From Clostridiales bacterium (GTDB taxonomy: Bacteria; Bacillota; Clostridia; Lachnospirales; Lachnospiraceae): a stretch of DNA of 35,828 nt. Positions 23,689 through 31,603 of this stretch are shown piece by piece. Where the stretch lies: positions 1 to 35,828 of the forward strand of contig JAAYQP010000233.1 of NCBI GenBank assembly GCA_012519195.1, given 5' to 3'. Within the stretch, counting starts at the first letter, position 1. Each line of letters begins with the position of its first letter. The translations under genes and the position numbers were made by a program. Under the pieces are notes generated by a model. The model saw only the letters and a program-made list of their open reading frames with translations, was not told the origin of the DNA and searched no databases.

Positions 23689-25056
23689 TTAAGCTTCGGT
23701 TTTATCACCCATGGAAAGGAAGAGATTTAAGATGATACCAACTACTGCTGCAGTAGCCAGTGCTGGGAATTCCACTCCAAACATTGGGATCATACCATTT
23801 CCAGCAAATCCGTAAGTTCCTCCTAATCCAATAATCAGGATGATTGCTATGATTGCTAAATTCTTAGCGCTAAACATATCTACTTGACGATCCATCATGA
23901 TTGCAATACCTTGTGCTGCAATAACACCATAGAGATAAATTGATAGACCGCCGATTACTGCTGTAGGTATGGAATAGATAACATTAATTAATGGTGTGAA
24001 GCATGAAATAATCATCGTAATAATCGCTGCCATTATTAGTACTGGTACAGAAAACACCTTGGAAATAGCCATGGTACTAATATTTTCACCATAGTTCGTT
24101 CCAGCCGGTCCACCGATAGCACCAGAGATGATGTCACCTAAACCGTCACCAATTAAGTTTAATCCTAATTTATCTGCTATGTTATAATTCTTTTTGCTTC
24201 CTTTTTTCTTAGCCAGATCATTGATATAAATATCAAGCTGATAGATATGTGCCGTGGATTCTGGGATCGTAGCAATAGCGATCGGCATGATAGCTGCTAC
24301 CGCTGCCCATGTTGGCTTCGGAAGGGTGAATTCTGGAAGGGAGATAAGTCCCTGTCCCTGCACAGTATCAAAGGTTACAAATGGAATTCCAGTAATTAGT
24401 CCAATGACTACTGCAGCCAGGTAACCGGTAAAAAGGCCAAAAAGAATAGGCAACTGACTTAGCCTGCCCTTCAAATATACCGAATATATAATTGTTGAGA
24501 ATAGAGTAATAAGAGCGATGATCCACGCCATGTTCTGTGCAAAATCTGTCTGACCTTCTAGTATATTTGCTGGAACTGCCGCTGCATTTTCAATAGCATT
24601 TTTAGCTAAAGATAAACCAATAATAATAGCAATACTTCCGGTTATGGTTGGGGGAAGAATCTTATCAATTGTTTCTTTACCGGTACGTTTAATTAGTAAA
24701 CCAGCAATAATAGAAACAAAACCAGACATTACAATACCAAATTGAGCGATAGAGATTTTATCATTAAGACCTAAATTTGAAAATTGCTCCGCTCCCATAA
24801 TAGAAGCAATAGCTGCGATATAAGAAAAACTAGAACCATAATAGAGAGGAATCTTTCTCCCTGTAATAAAAATGAAACAAAGAGTAGAAAGTCCACTGGC
24901 AAAGATTGTTGTTGATACATGAAAACCTGTGATTAATGCAACTAGTACAGTTGCGGGAAACATAACAACGATTTGTTGTAATGCAAAAAAGAATAGTTCC
25001 ACAATCGGTGGACGTTCATCAGGCAAATAGCCTACGGGTTGTTTCTTTGAAGACAT
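23689..25056 (-). CDS. uraA: Uracil/xanthine permease, NCS2 family (UraA-like)
   Basis: 455 residues with about 14 hydrophobic segments. The start MSSKKQPVGYLPDERPPIVELFFFALQQIVVMFPATVLV is typical of UraA-type members. Substrate-site glutamates occur in IPESTAHIYQLD and GTNYGENIS, matching the two Glu positions of UraA; the ENI motif points to uracil over xanthine. The protein ends LGIILNLFLSMGDKTEA-like. It imports uracil with protons for pyrimidine salvage. ATG 25056 has AGGAGGT about 8 bases before it; a longer frame to 25092 lacks support. No PyrR-type attenuator was recognised in the leader. It is the only gene on this strand between 10 kb and the end of the window. Confidence 0.85.
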   Translation of the reverse strand: MSSKKQPVGYLPDERPPIVELFFFALQQIVVMFPATVLVALITGFHVSTTIFASGLSTLCFIFITGRKIPLYYGSSFSYIAAIASIMGAEQFSNLGLNDKISIAQFGIVMSGFVSIIAGLLIKRTGKETIDKILPPTITGSIAIIIGLSLAKNAIENAAAVPANILEGQTDFAQNMAWIIALITLFSTIIYSVYLKGRLSQLPILFGLFTGYLAAVVIGLITGIPFVTFDTVQGQGLISLPEFTLPKPTWAAVAAIMPIAIATIPESTAHIYQLDIYINDLAKKKGSKKNYNIADKLGLNLIGDGLGDIISGAIGGPAGTNYGENISTMAISKVFSVPVLIMAAIITMIISCFTPLINVIYSIPTAVIGGLSIYLYGVIAAQGIAIMMDRQVDMFSAKNLAIIAIILIIGLGGTYGFAGNGMIPMFGVEFPALATAAVVGIILNLFLSMGDKTEA

Positions 25057-25177
25057 AATTTCTACCTCCTGAGATTTTTTATATTTAACCACATTTCGAT
25101 AAGTTTGTAAAGAGGTAATTTTAATAATTTTAAATAATTTTATAAAAAATTAAAACAACACCAAAAATAAACACAAT

Positions 25178-25442
25178 TTCCACGGTAAACGGATTAATGC
25201 AAGCAGATAAAAAGAGATACTCCTGCTTGCAGGAAGTATCTCTTTTTATCTTGCTTGTATAAGCGTAGCGTGAGTACAAAAGCTATGCTTTTGTACTCCA
25301 TTAATCCGTTAACCGTGGAAAAAAACAGCAGACATAAAATTATACTCCTGCTTGCAGGAAGTATCTCTTTTTATCTTGCTTGTATAAGCGTAGCGTGAGT
25401 ACAAAAGCTATGCTTTTGTACTCCATTAATCCGTTTACCGTG
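25178..25442. repeat. Compound inverted-repeat element B (22-bp arms, inner hairpin, duplicated right half)
   Basis: The left arm 25178-25199 pairs with 25299-25320 (21 of 22) and also, over 19 perfect bases, with 25424-25442. Within, 25200-25257 folds into a hairpin of about 27 bp capped by CCTGC-TT-GCAGG. Then comes TATAAGCGTAGCGTGAGTA and a perfect 12-bp hairpin, GAGTACAAAAGC (25272-25283) with GCTTTTGTACTC (25287-25298). About 100 bases (25217-25317) recur at offset 125 (25342-25442) almost unchanged, so the right part occurs twice but the left arm once. The design matches element A. The element lies in a 602-base intergenic region between divergent genes; no frame crosses it. Confidence 0.85.
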
Positions 25443-25523
25443 TTTTAATAGCTATACTTTCCTAATTTACTATGATAATATGGAACCAGAATCGAATTAA
25501 TTGAGTCTAATAGATAGCAGTGT

Positions 25524-25584
25524 AAGAATATTAATAAAGAATATTAATAAGAATCTTAATAAGAATCTTAATAAGAATATTAAT
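25524..25584 (+). repeat. Five tandem copies of AAGAAT[A/C]TTAAT
   Basis: 12-base units begin at 25524, 25537, 25549, 25561 and 25573; copies 1, 2 and 5 read AAGAATATTAAT, copies 3 and 4 AAGAATCTTAAT, with one extra A between copies 1 and 2. They lie about 50 bases upstream of the DUF4153 promoter. One more unit is at 27533-27544, after that gene. Confidence 0.8.
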
Positions 25585-25658
25585 TGGATTCAATCTTATG
25601 CAAGTAGGATGATAATACTTATTTGGATTTGCATTATAATAGACAGGAGGAAGTTAAT

Positions 25659-27440
25659 ATGAAAGGAAAAAAGCTTCAAATGGGTTTGGCTAGATTATTG
25701 GATACGATAATGCGTTATCCGCTAACAATAGCTTTCCTGATTTTCATTACGATCGTGAATAGTTTTATGATTGAAAATAACATTTCTGATAATTTATACT
25801 CAAAATTAATATTTACATTTGCCATAGGTACCTTATTTAGCCTTGTGGCACAAGCACTTTATGAGAGATTTTTCGAAAATAAAATGCATCATCTTCTACT
25901 CATGGGAAGTGCAATAGTTCTTACCGCTGTGTACTATTTGATAATATTTCAGTTGTCGGAATTGAACCAAGAAGCTACATTAAGATCTTTTGTCGGTTTA
26001 TTTGCTTTGCTGATTGCTTTTCTCTGGATCCCAGCAATTAAAAGTAAAGTAACCTTTAACCAAAGCTTTTTGGCAGTATTTCGAGCCTTCTTTTTGGCTT
26101 TAGTTTATTTTGTAATATTATTCCTTGGAGTAAGCCTGATTTTCATGGCCATTGATCGACTAATAAAACCTTTAGATGGGGATACCTATTCTCACGCGGC
26201 AAACCTGATTTTCTGTCTCGGGGCTACGACTTATCTTATATCTTTGCTTCCTTTTTATTCAAAGGAGGTAGAGAATAAGGAGGAAGAGGAAAACATTATA
26301 AAAAATAAATCCGTAATAACTACGACCAAGTTTCTTGAAACCTTAGTGTCCTACGTAATTATCCCGGTAACTGCAGTATTTACTTTAGTATTATTGTTCT
26401 ATATTATCATGAATATTACAGGAAGCTTTTGGTCTGATAATCTGATGGAACCTTTACTTGTGAGTTATTCCATCACAGTTATTATTGTTTATCTATTAGC
26501 GTCAAATATAAGCAATGCTTTCGCCAATATTTTTCGACGGATATTTCCTAAGGTTTTAGTGCCCATTGTCCTTTTCCAAACAATTGCTTCCACTCTGAAA
26601 ATTCAAGATATGGGTATTACACAAGGTCGTTATTATGCGATCCTATTTGGAATATTTGCAACGATTGCAGGCTTTTTGTTCTGTTTCCTGCCAATTCGAA
26701 AGAATGGTATTATCGCTCCGATATTAATTATACTTGCATTGATCTCTATTATTCCACCGATCGATGCATTAACCATTAGCCGTAAGAATCAGATCGGACG
26801 ATTAAAAAACACTCTGATTAAAAATAACATGCTAGAAAATGATACCATAACACCGAATAATGCGATCTCCGAAGAGGATCAAATGATTATTATTAATTCC
26901 ATGCAATATCTAGATTCCATGGGATATTCTGAGGATATTGATTGGTTGTCTGCCTATGCAGAAAGCAATAATTTTGAGGCAACCTTTGGATTTCCGAGAT
27001 ATATTTCTCCAGGTAAGTACTTAAGAAATATCTTTTTACGTCGGGAGCCAGAAGCAATTCCTATAACCGGATATGATGTCCTACTAAGAGCAAGTTTCTA
27101 TTATAACTTAGAGGAAATCGAGTTAGGCAGTTTTTCAAAGGATGAAGTTACTTACCGCTTGGTAGATAAAGCCATGTCAGCCCAAGAGAGATACCTTGTA
27201 CTACTTGATCAAGATAACACAGAATTACTTCGGTTTGATTTACAGCAGATTTATGATCGAGCGATAGATAAAGGGGAAGATTATCGTATAATAACGCTGG
27301 AAGAGGCGGTATTTACGGAGGAAAATGATAAGGCAAAAATAACTGTGATTGCTGATCATATCTCTGTAGATAAGAATATTGATAATACAATTGAAAATCA
27401 GCAAGCAGACGTTAATATTTTGATAGACATAAAAAACTAA
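25659..27440 (+). CDS. DUF4153 multi-pass membrane protein
   Basis: 593 residues. Residues about 15-370 contain roughly ten membrane segments; the remaining 220 are soluble and mixed alpha/beta. The layout and LLFYIIMNITGSFWSDNLMEPLLVSYSITVIIVYLLASN, then FANIFRRIFPKVLVPIVLFQTIAS, match DUF4153, a family of unknown function common in Clostridia. ATG 25659 has AGGAGG eight bases upstream. A TATAAT at 25635-25640 places the transcript start near 25647, which excludes the upstream in-frame TTG at 25623. The C-terminal part carries no recognised catalytic motif. A strong terminator follows at 27461. The five 12-base tandem repeats upstream may be a regulatory site. Confidence 0.85.
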   Translation: MKGKKLQMGLARLLDTIMRYPLTIAFLIFITIVNSFMIENNISDNLYSKLIFTFAIGTLFSLVAQALYERFFENKMHHLLLMGSAIVLTAVYYLIIFQLSELNQEATLRSFVGLFALLIAFLWIPAIKSKVTFNQSFLAVFRAFFLALVYFVILFLGVSLIFMAIDRLIKPLDGDTYSHAANLIFCLGATTYLISLLPFYSKEVENKEEEENIIKNKSVITTTKFLETLVSYVIIPVTAVFTLVLLFYIIMNITGSFWSDNLMEPLLVSYSITVIIVYLLASNISNAFANIFRRIFPKVLVPIVLFQTIASTLKIQDMGITQGRYYAILFGIFATIAGFLFCFLPIRKNGIIAPILIILALISIIPPIDALTISRKNQIGRLKNTLIKNNMLENDTITPNNAISEEDQMIIINSMQYLDSMGYSEDIDWLSAYAESNNFEATFGFPRYISPGKYLRNIFLRREPEAIPITGYDVLLRASFYYNLEEIELGSFSKDEVTYRLVDKAMSAQERYLVLLDQDNTELLRFDLQQIYDRAIDKGEDYRIITLEEAVFTEENDKAKITVIADHISVDKNIDNTIENQQADVNILIDIKN

Positions 27441-27460
27441 AAGAATTGTAGGTATGATAG

Positions 27461-27506
27461 ACCTTTCCATTATGATCAATATTGTAATGGAAAGGTTTAT
27501 TTTTTA
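27461..27506 (+). terminator. Intrinsic terminator of the DUF4153 gene
   Basis: ACCTTTCCATTA at 27461-27472 and TAATGGAAAGGT at 27485-27496 form a perfect 12-bp stem, followed by TTATTTTTTA. Confidence 0.92.
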
Positions 27507-27560
27507 TGCGAAGGCAAAGTGAAGTGGTAAATAAGAATATTAATAATTAAGAAAATTAAT

Positions 27561-27589
27561 TTGACAATATGTAGGATTTTCGTTACACT
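27561..27589 (+). promoter_or_regulatory. Promoter of the cystathionine-metabolism gene pair
   Basis: TTGACA at 27561-27566, exactly 17 bases, then TACACT at 27584-27589. The leader of about 100 bases contains GATAG at 27607 and CTATC about 40 bases later, a loose inverted pair. No S-box or T-box was seen. Confidence 0.75.
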
Positions 27590-27697
27590 TTAAATCATAT
27601 TAATTAGATAGGAAAAATATGAGTATATTAGTAAATGAGTAACTATCTTGTAATAAAGTAAAAATATACTATAATATTAAGGAGGTATAAGAAAGCT

Positions 27698-28837
27698 ATG
27701 GATATTTCTACAGTATGTATACATGGAAGCAATTTCCCCTATGATCCTACCGGATCAGTATCAGTTCCAATCTATCAGACAGCGACTTTCGCCCATCCGG
27801 CAGTTGGAAGCAGTACGGGATATGATTATTCTAGGGTACAGAATCCAACGAGAGAGCATTTAGAGAAAACAGTAGCAGAGTTAGAGAAGGGCATAGATGC
27901 CATGGCTTTTTCCAGTGGTATGGCTGCCATTACTACAATGATGGAGATCTTTCAGATCGGTGATCATATGATTGCCTCCAATGATTTGTATGGTGGTTCT
28001 GTTCGACTGTTTCAAACCATATCAAAAAAGAACGGCATTACTTTTGATTTTACAGATACCTCAGATCTTGCTACTGTGGAAAGTCTGATCCGACCAGCAA
28101 CCAAGGCGATTTTTGTGGAGACCCCATCAAACCCCATGATGCAGGTTACCGATTTGGAACGGCTTTCAACTATTACAAGAAAGTATGGAATTTTACTAAT
28201 TGTTGATAATACCTTTCTAACTCCATATTTTCAGAATCCACTTTGTTTGGGAGCGGATATCGTAGTACATAGTGCAACCAAATATCTAAGTGGCCATAAT
28301 GATACATTAGCAGGCTTTCTGGTCCTTGGTAGCCAAGAGTTATCGGATAAAATCAGAGCAATCTATAAAACAACCGGTGCTTGCCTTGCTCCCTTTGACA
28401 GTTGGTTAATTATTCGGGGTTTAAAGACTCTTGCCGTAAGGATGGATCGTCAGCAGGAAAATGCTCGAAAGTTGGCTGATTGGTTAAGGAATCATCCAAA
28501 GATAAAAAAGGTTTACTATACAGGCCTCCCTACCCATCCGGATTATGAGATTACATTAAAACAATCGAGAGGTTTTGGGGCTATGATTTCCTTTGAGGTG
28601 GATTGTGAAAAAACAGCGATTCGACTGCTAGAGCGAGTAAAGTTAATTCTATATGCGGAGAGTCTAGGAGGGGGCGAAACCTTAATTACTTATCCAATGC
28701 TTCAGACCCATGCTGATGTTCCTAAGAAGAAGCGAGAAGAACTGGGTATTAATGAAAGGTTTTTGCGCTTATCTGTAGGTTTAGAGCATATTGATGACTT
28801 AATCGAGGATTTAGAACAGGCACTGAATGATGAATGA
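27698..28837 (+). CDS. PLP-dependent trans-sulfuration enzyme (cystathionine gamma-synthase/lyase family)
   Basis: 379 residues. Family motifs in order: YDYSRVQNPTREHLEKTVAELE near 43-64, the SSGMAAIT segment that holds the phosphate of PLP, VDNTFLTPYFQNP, and the PLP lysine in HSATKYLSGHND (about Lys 198). LGGGETLITYPMLQTHADVP and FLRLSVGLEHIDDLIEDL close the protein. The family includes cystathionine gamma-synthase, gamma-lyase and beta-lyase; these cannot be separated safely here, although a synthase or lyase of cystathionine is likely. AAGGAGG precedes the ATG. The MalY-type gene follows after 15 bases in the same operon, which suggests cysteine-methionine interconversion. Confidence 0.92.
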   Translation: MDISTVCIHGSNFPYDPTGSVSVPIYQTATFAHPAVGSSTGYDYSRVQNPTREHLEKTVAELEKGIDAMAFSSGMAAITTMMEIFQIGDHMIASNDLYGGSVRLFQTISKKNGITFDFTDTSDLATVESLIRPATKAIFVETPSNPMMQVTDLERLSTITRKYGILLIVDNTFLTPYFQNPLCLGADIVVHSATKYLSGHNDTLAGFLVLGSQELSDKIRAIYKTTGACLAPFDSWLIIRGLKTLAVRMDRQQENARKLADWLRNHPKIKKVYYTGLPTHPDYEITLKQSRGFGAMISFEVDCEKTAIRLLERVKLILYAESLGGGETLITYPMLQTHADVPKKKREELGINERFLRLSVGLEHIDDLIEDLEQALNDE

Positions 28838-28852
28838 AAGAAAGGAACGGCT

Positions 28853-30034
28853 ATGAAATACAACTTTGATGAAATTATTGATCGAAAAGGAACAAATTCA
28901 ATAAAATATGATTTTATGATAGAAAGGGGAATGCCCTCCGATATTCTCCCTCTTTGGGTAGCAGATATGGATTTTAAAACTGCACCAGTAATAACAGAGG
29001 CTATTATAAAGGCTGCAAAACATGGAATTTATGGCTATTCTGAAAGTAAAAAGGATTATTTCCAAGCGGTATATCACTGGTACCAGAGCCGGTTTGGTTG
29101 GGAGACTAAGGAGGAATGGCTTGTTAAGACTCCAGGAATTGTATATGCCATTTCAACGATAGTACGAGCGCTTACCAAGGAAGGGGATGCCGTACTGATT
29201 CAACAGCCGGTTTACTATCCTTTTTCCCAATCAATTCTGAAGAATAACCGTAAATTAATAAACAATGCCCTAGTTTATGAAAATGGAAGCTATTGCATAG
29301 ATTATGCTGATTTTGAAGAAAAAATAAAAGCCAACAATGTAAAACTCTTTATTCTTTGTAGTCCCCATAATCCAGTAGGAAGGGTATGGACCAAAGAGGA
29401 ATTAACCCGCATGGGTGATATTTGTATGAAGTATGGAGTAATCGTCGTAGCTGATGAGATCCATAGTGATTTTACTTACCCAGGGCATCTACATACCGTA
29501 TTTGCAAGTATTAAGGAAGAATTTCAGAAATATTCCATAGTATGTACCGCTCCGAGTAAAACCTTTAATCTGGCAGGCTTACAAATTTCTAATATCTTTA
29601 TTCCAAACAAAGAGATTCGATCAGCGGTTAAAAAAGAGATTGATCGAACTGGTTACAGTCAGCTCAATATGATGGGATTAATATCCTGTCAGGCAGCTTA
29701 TGAAGGTGGTGCTTCTTGGCTGGATGAGTTAAAGGCTTATTTGAAAGGAAATCTGGATTACGTTAGAAACTTTCTATCTGAAAAACTTCCACAGATTAAG
29801 CTGGTGGAGCCCCAAGGCACCTACCTGCTCTGGTTGGATTGCAGAGAGTTAAATCTTACGGAAGAAGAACTAGATGACCTGATTATCAACAAAGCAAAAC
29901 TTTGGTTGGATACTGGTAGTATGTTTGGCCAAGATGGTATTGGATTCCAAAGAGTTAATATTGCTTGTCCAAGGGCGACATTAAAGCAAGCCCTGCTACA
30001 GCTGGAAGCTGCGATTAAGCAACACAAGCAATAA
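28853..30034 (+). CDS. MalY/PatB-type PLP enzyme, probable cystathionine beta-lyase
   Basis: 393 residues. It starts MKYNFDEIIDRKGTNSIKYD, the signature opening of MalY/PatB proteins, followed by LPLWVADMDFKTAPVI. LFILCSPHNPVGRVW, VVADEIHSDFTYP and the PLP lysine in TAPSKTFNLAGLQISN (about Lys 235) are all present; the end TGSMFGQDGIGFQRVNIACPRATL binds the substrate carboxylate. These enzymes cleave cystathionine to homocysteine, pyruvate and ammonia. It follows the cystathionine synthase/lyase-type gene by 15 bases. GAAAGGAA precedes the ATG. No terminator was recognised directly after the stop. Confidence 0.93.
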   Translation: MKYNFDEIIDRKGTNSIKYDFMIERGMPSDILPLWVADMDFKTAPVITEAIIKAAKHGIYGYSESKKDYFQAVYHWYQSRFGWETKEEWLVKTPGIVYAISTIVRALTKEGDAVLIQQPVYYPFSQSILKNNRKLINNALVYENGSYCIDYADFEEKIKANNVKLFILCSPHNPVGRVWTKEELTRMGDICMKYGVIVVADEIHSDFTYPGHLHTVFASIKEEFQKYSIVCTAPSKTFNLAGLQISNIFIPNKEIRSAVKKEIDRTGYSQLNMMGLISCQAAYEGGASWLDELKAYLKGNLDYVRNFLSEKLPQIKLVEPQGTYLLWLDCRELNLTEEELDDLIINKAKLWLDTGSMFGQDGIGFQRVNIACPRATLKQALLQLEAAIKQHKQ

Positions 30035-30113
30035 TTTTCTATCTATTATGTTTATGAATATAGGGAAATATACTATTATTTTGATCATAATATAAGAAAA
30101 TAGCGTTATACGA

Positions 30114-30142
30114 TTGACAGATATACTTTCCTGTTGTAAACT
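30114..30142 (+). promoter_or_regulatory. Promoter of the lysine-riboswitch operon
   Basis: TTGACA at 30114-30119, a 17-base spacer and TAAACT at 30137-30142. Transcription would start near 30149, shortly before the riboswitch. Confidence 0.75.
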
Positions 30143-30163
30143 AAAAGCGTAAAATTTAATAAG

Positions 30164-30413
30164 ACCTCACTTGTACAGTGAGGTAGAGGTTGCGGGATCT
30201 AACAGTCTGTAGAGGAGCTTGAGCAGCGATGAGCCTATGGAGAAGGAGATACCGCCGAAGTGTATAATATGCTCGGTATTATATGCTGGGACTACAGTTA
30301 ATAGCTGTGGGACTGTCTCAATAAACGACCCGGTTTATTGAGTTGTGCTATCTCATTTGGGAAGAAGAGGGCTTAGGTATAAAAGCTAACCTGAGGAAAC
30401 CTCAGGTTTTTTT
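30164..30413 (+). ncRNA. Lysine riboswitch (L-box) with expression platform
   Basis: Conserved pieces appear in the order of the lysine aptamer: TAGAGGTTGCG at 30184-30194, the GAGGAGCTTGAGC and GATGAGCC region, GGAGAAGGAGATACC followed by GCCGAAG at 30254-30260, GCTGGGACTAC, TGTGGGACTGTC, a P5 hairpin (TCAATAAAC at 30318-30326 with GTTTATTGA at 30333-30341) and GCTATCTC closing P1 (GAGGTAG 30180-30186 with CTATCTC 30348-30354). A terminator follows: AACCTGAGG at 30388-30396, loop, CCTCAGGTT at 30400-30408 and seven Ts. CTTAGGT (30372-30378) can pair with ACCTGAG (30389-30395) as antiterminator. Lysine binding should favour termination. An extra 5' hairpin (ACCTCAC 30164-30170 with GTGAGGT 30178-30184) competes with P1. 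Confidence 0.95.
30388..30413 (+). terminator. Riboswitch-controlled terminator
   Basis: Nine-base-pair GC-containing stem with loop AAA and a T7 tail, the off-state of the lysine riboswitch. Confidence 0.9.
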
Positions 30414-30503
30414 GCATCTTGAGATAGGAAAAGTAGAATCGTATATTTTTCGATGATACTTCAATGGGTATAAACTAAAAATCATTATGAGAGGAGAACG
30501 AAT

Positions 30504-31388
30504 ATGAGAAAAAAGATTACATTACTAATTGCGATGACCTTATCCTTCATCCTTTTATTTGCTGCTTGTGGAACAAAGGGTGATCCTACGAATCCGGGAG
30601 GTAATACAACTCAGGAGAATACAGATAACAATGATACAGCACAAGATACTAGCGATAATACCTTTAAAGTAGGAATGGAAGCTGGTTATGCTCCTTTTAA
30701 CTGGACACAGATCGACGACTCCAATGGAGCTGTACCAATTGAAGGCAGTTCAGAATTTGCTGGAGGTTATGATGTTGAAATTGCAAAACGCATTGCAGAA
30801 GGCTTAGGTAAAGAACTCGTAATAGTGAAAACGGAATGGGACGGTTTGGTACCTGCTCTTTTAGCTGGTAAAATCGATGCTATTATTGCCGGAATGTCAC
30901 CAACTGCTGATCGAAAAGAAACCATCGATTTTACAGATATTTATTATAAATCAGATCTGGTTATGGTAGTGAAAAAAGGAAGCCCCTATGAAAATGCTAG
31001 CTCCATTCAGGATTTCTCCGGTGCTAAGATAACAGCACAATTAAATACCTTCCACTATTCTGTAATCGACCAAATTGAAGGTGTGAAAAAGGAGACTGCT
31101 CTCGATAACTTCCCAACCATGCGTGTGGCCTTGGAGTCAGGGACCATAGATGGTTATGTCTCCGAACGTCCGGAGGGGGTTAGTGCTTCTTCTGCAAATG
31201 AGAATTTCGTGATGGTGGAATTTGAAGATGGATTTGAAACCTCGGAAGAGGATACCGCTATTGCCGTAGGTGTTCAGAAGGGCAGCGATCTTACGGATGA
31301 TATCAACAAGATTTTAGCAGGAATCTCTGAGGAAGAAAGACAAGAAATCATGGATGCAGCAATACTAAACCAACCGGCAGCAAACTAA
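30504..31388 (+). CDS. Amino acid ABC transporter substrate-binding lipoprotein, probably lysine-specific
   Basis: 294 residues. The signal peptide ends in a lipobox LFAAC with Cys22 as the lipid-anchored residue, then an Asn/Thr/Asp-rich linker (about 25-50) leads to a SBP_bac_3 domain. Family features: KVGMEAGYAPFNWTQ, GGYDVEIAKRIAEGLGKELVIVKTEWDGLVPALLAGKIDAIIAGMSPTADRKETIDFTDIYYKSDLVMVV, and AVGVQKGSDLTDDINKIL. It binds the substrate outside the membrane and hands it to the permease. The lysine riboswitch 90 bases upstream makes lysine the probable ligand. GAGAGGAG precedes the ATG. The permease gene follows after a 215-base gap with a strong palindrome. Confidence 0.95.
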   Translation: MRKKITLLIAMTLSFILLFAACGTKGDPTNPGGNTTQENTDNNDTAQDTSDNTFKVGMEAGYAPFNWTQIDDSNGAVPIEGSSEFAGGYDVEIAKRIAEGLGKELVIVKTEWDGLVPALLAGKIDAIIAGMSPTADRKETIDFTDIYYKSDLVMVVKKGSPYENASSIQDFSGAKITAQLNTFHYSVIDQIEGVKKETALDNFPTMRVALESGTIDGYVSERPEGVSASSANENFVMVEFEDGFETSEEDTAIAVGVQKGSDLTDDINKILAGISEEERQEIMDAAILNQPAAN

Positions 31389-31417
31389 TTAGAACGAACT
31401 TGTTTATGATTGACAGT

Positions 31418-31453
31418 GAGGCTGTTCCATATTCCATATTTTTGGACAGCCTC
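31418..31453 (+). terminator. Hairpin after the binding-protein gene, possible partial terminator
   Basis: GAGGCTGTTCC at 31418-31428 pairs with GGACAGCCTC at 31444-31453 (10 bp, one bulge). The tail CTATTCAT is not a proper T run, so some transcripts would read through to the permease gene. Confidence 0.5.
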
Positions 31454-31484
31454 CTATTCATGATTTGACGTCCTCTTATGTTTG

Positions 31485-31531
31485 GATGTCAAAATTACCT
31501 TGCATTCCAAACACAAGGTAATTTTGACATC
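31485..31531. repeat. Perfect 18-bp inverted repeat between binding-protein and permease genes
   Basis: GATGTCAAAATTACCTTG (31485-31502) and CAAGGTAATTTTGACATC (31514-31531) around an 11-base loop. There is no T run after it. In the transcript it would act as a stable stem; as DNA it may be a protein site. Confidence 0.85.
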
Positions 31532-31603
31532 GAAACAGTCTACTATAAAGTTGATTCGAGAATATAGTTAATTTTTAAATTTAAGAAAGGTTTGGTGCAA
31601 TTT

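Noticed and set aside
25057-25177. PyrR-type attenuator upstream of uraA
   Set aside because: No conserved PyrR-binding loop or terminator/antiterminator pair was recognised.
25178-25442. CRISPR array at the repeated palindromes
   Set aside because: Only two partial copies at an offset of 125, with nested stems rather than equal repeats and unique spacers, and no cas genes nearby.
27590-27697. SAM riboswitch or T-box upstream of the cystathionine genes
   Set aside because: The leader is about 100 bases, very AT-rich, and has no terminator stem or conserved aptamer pieces.
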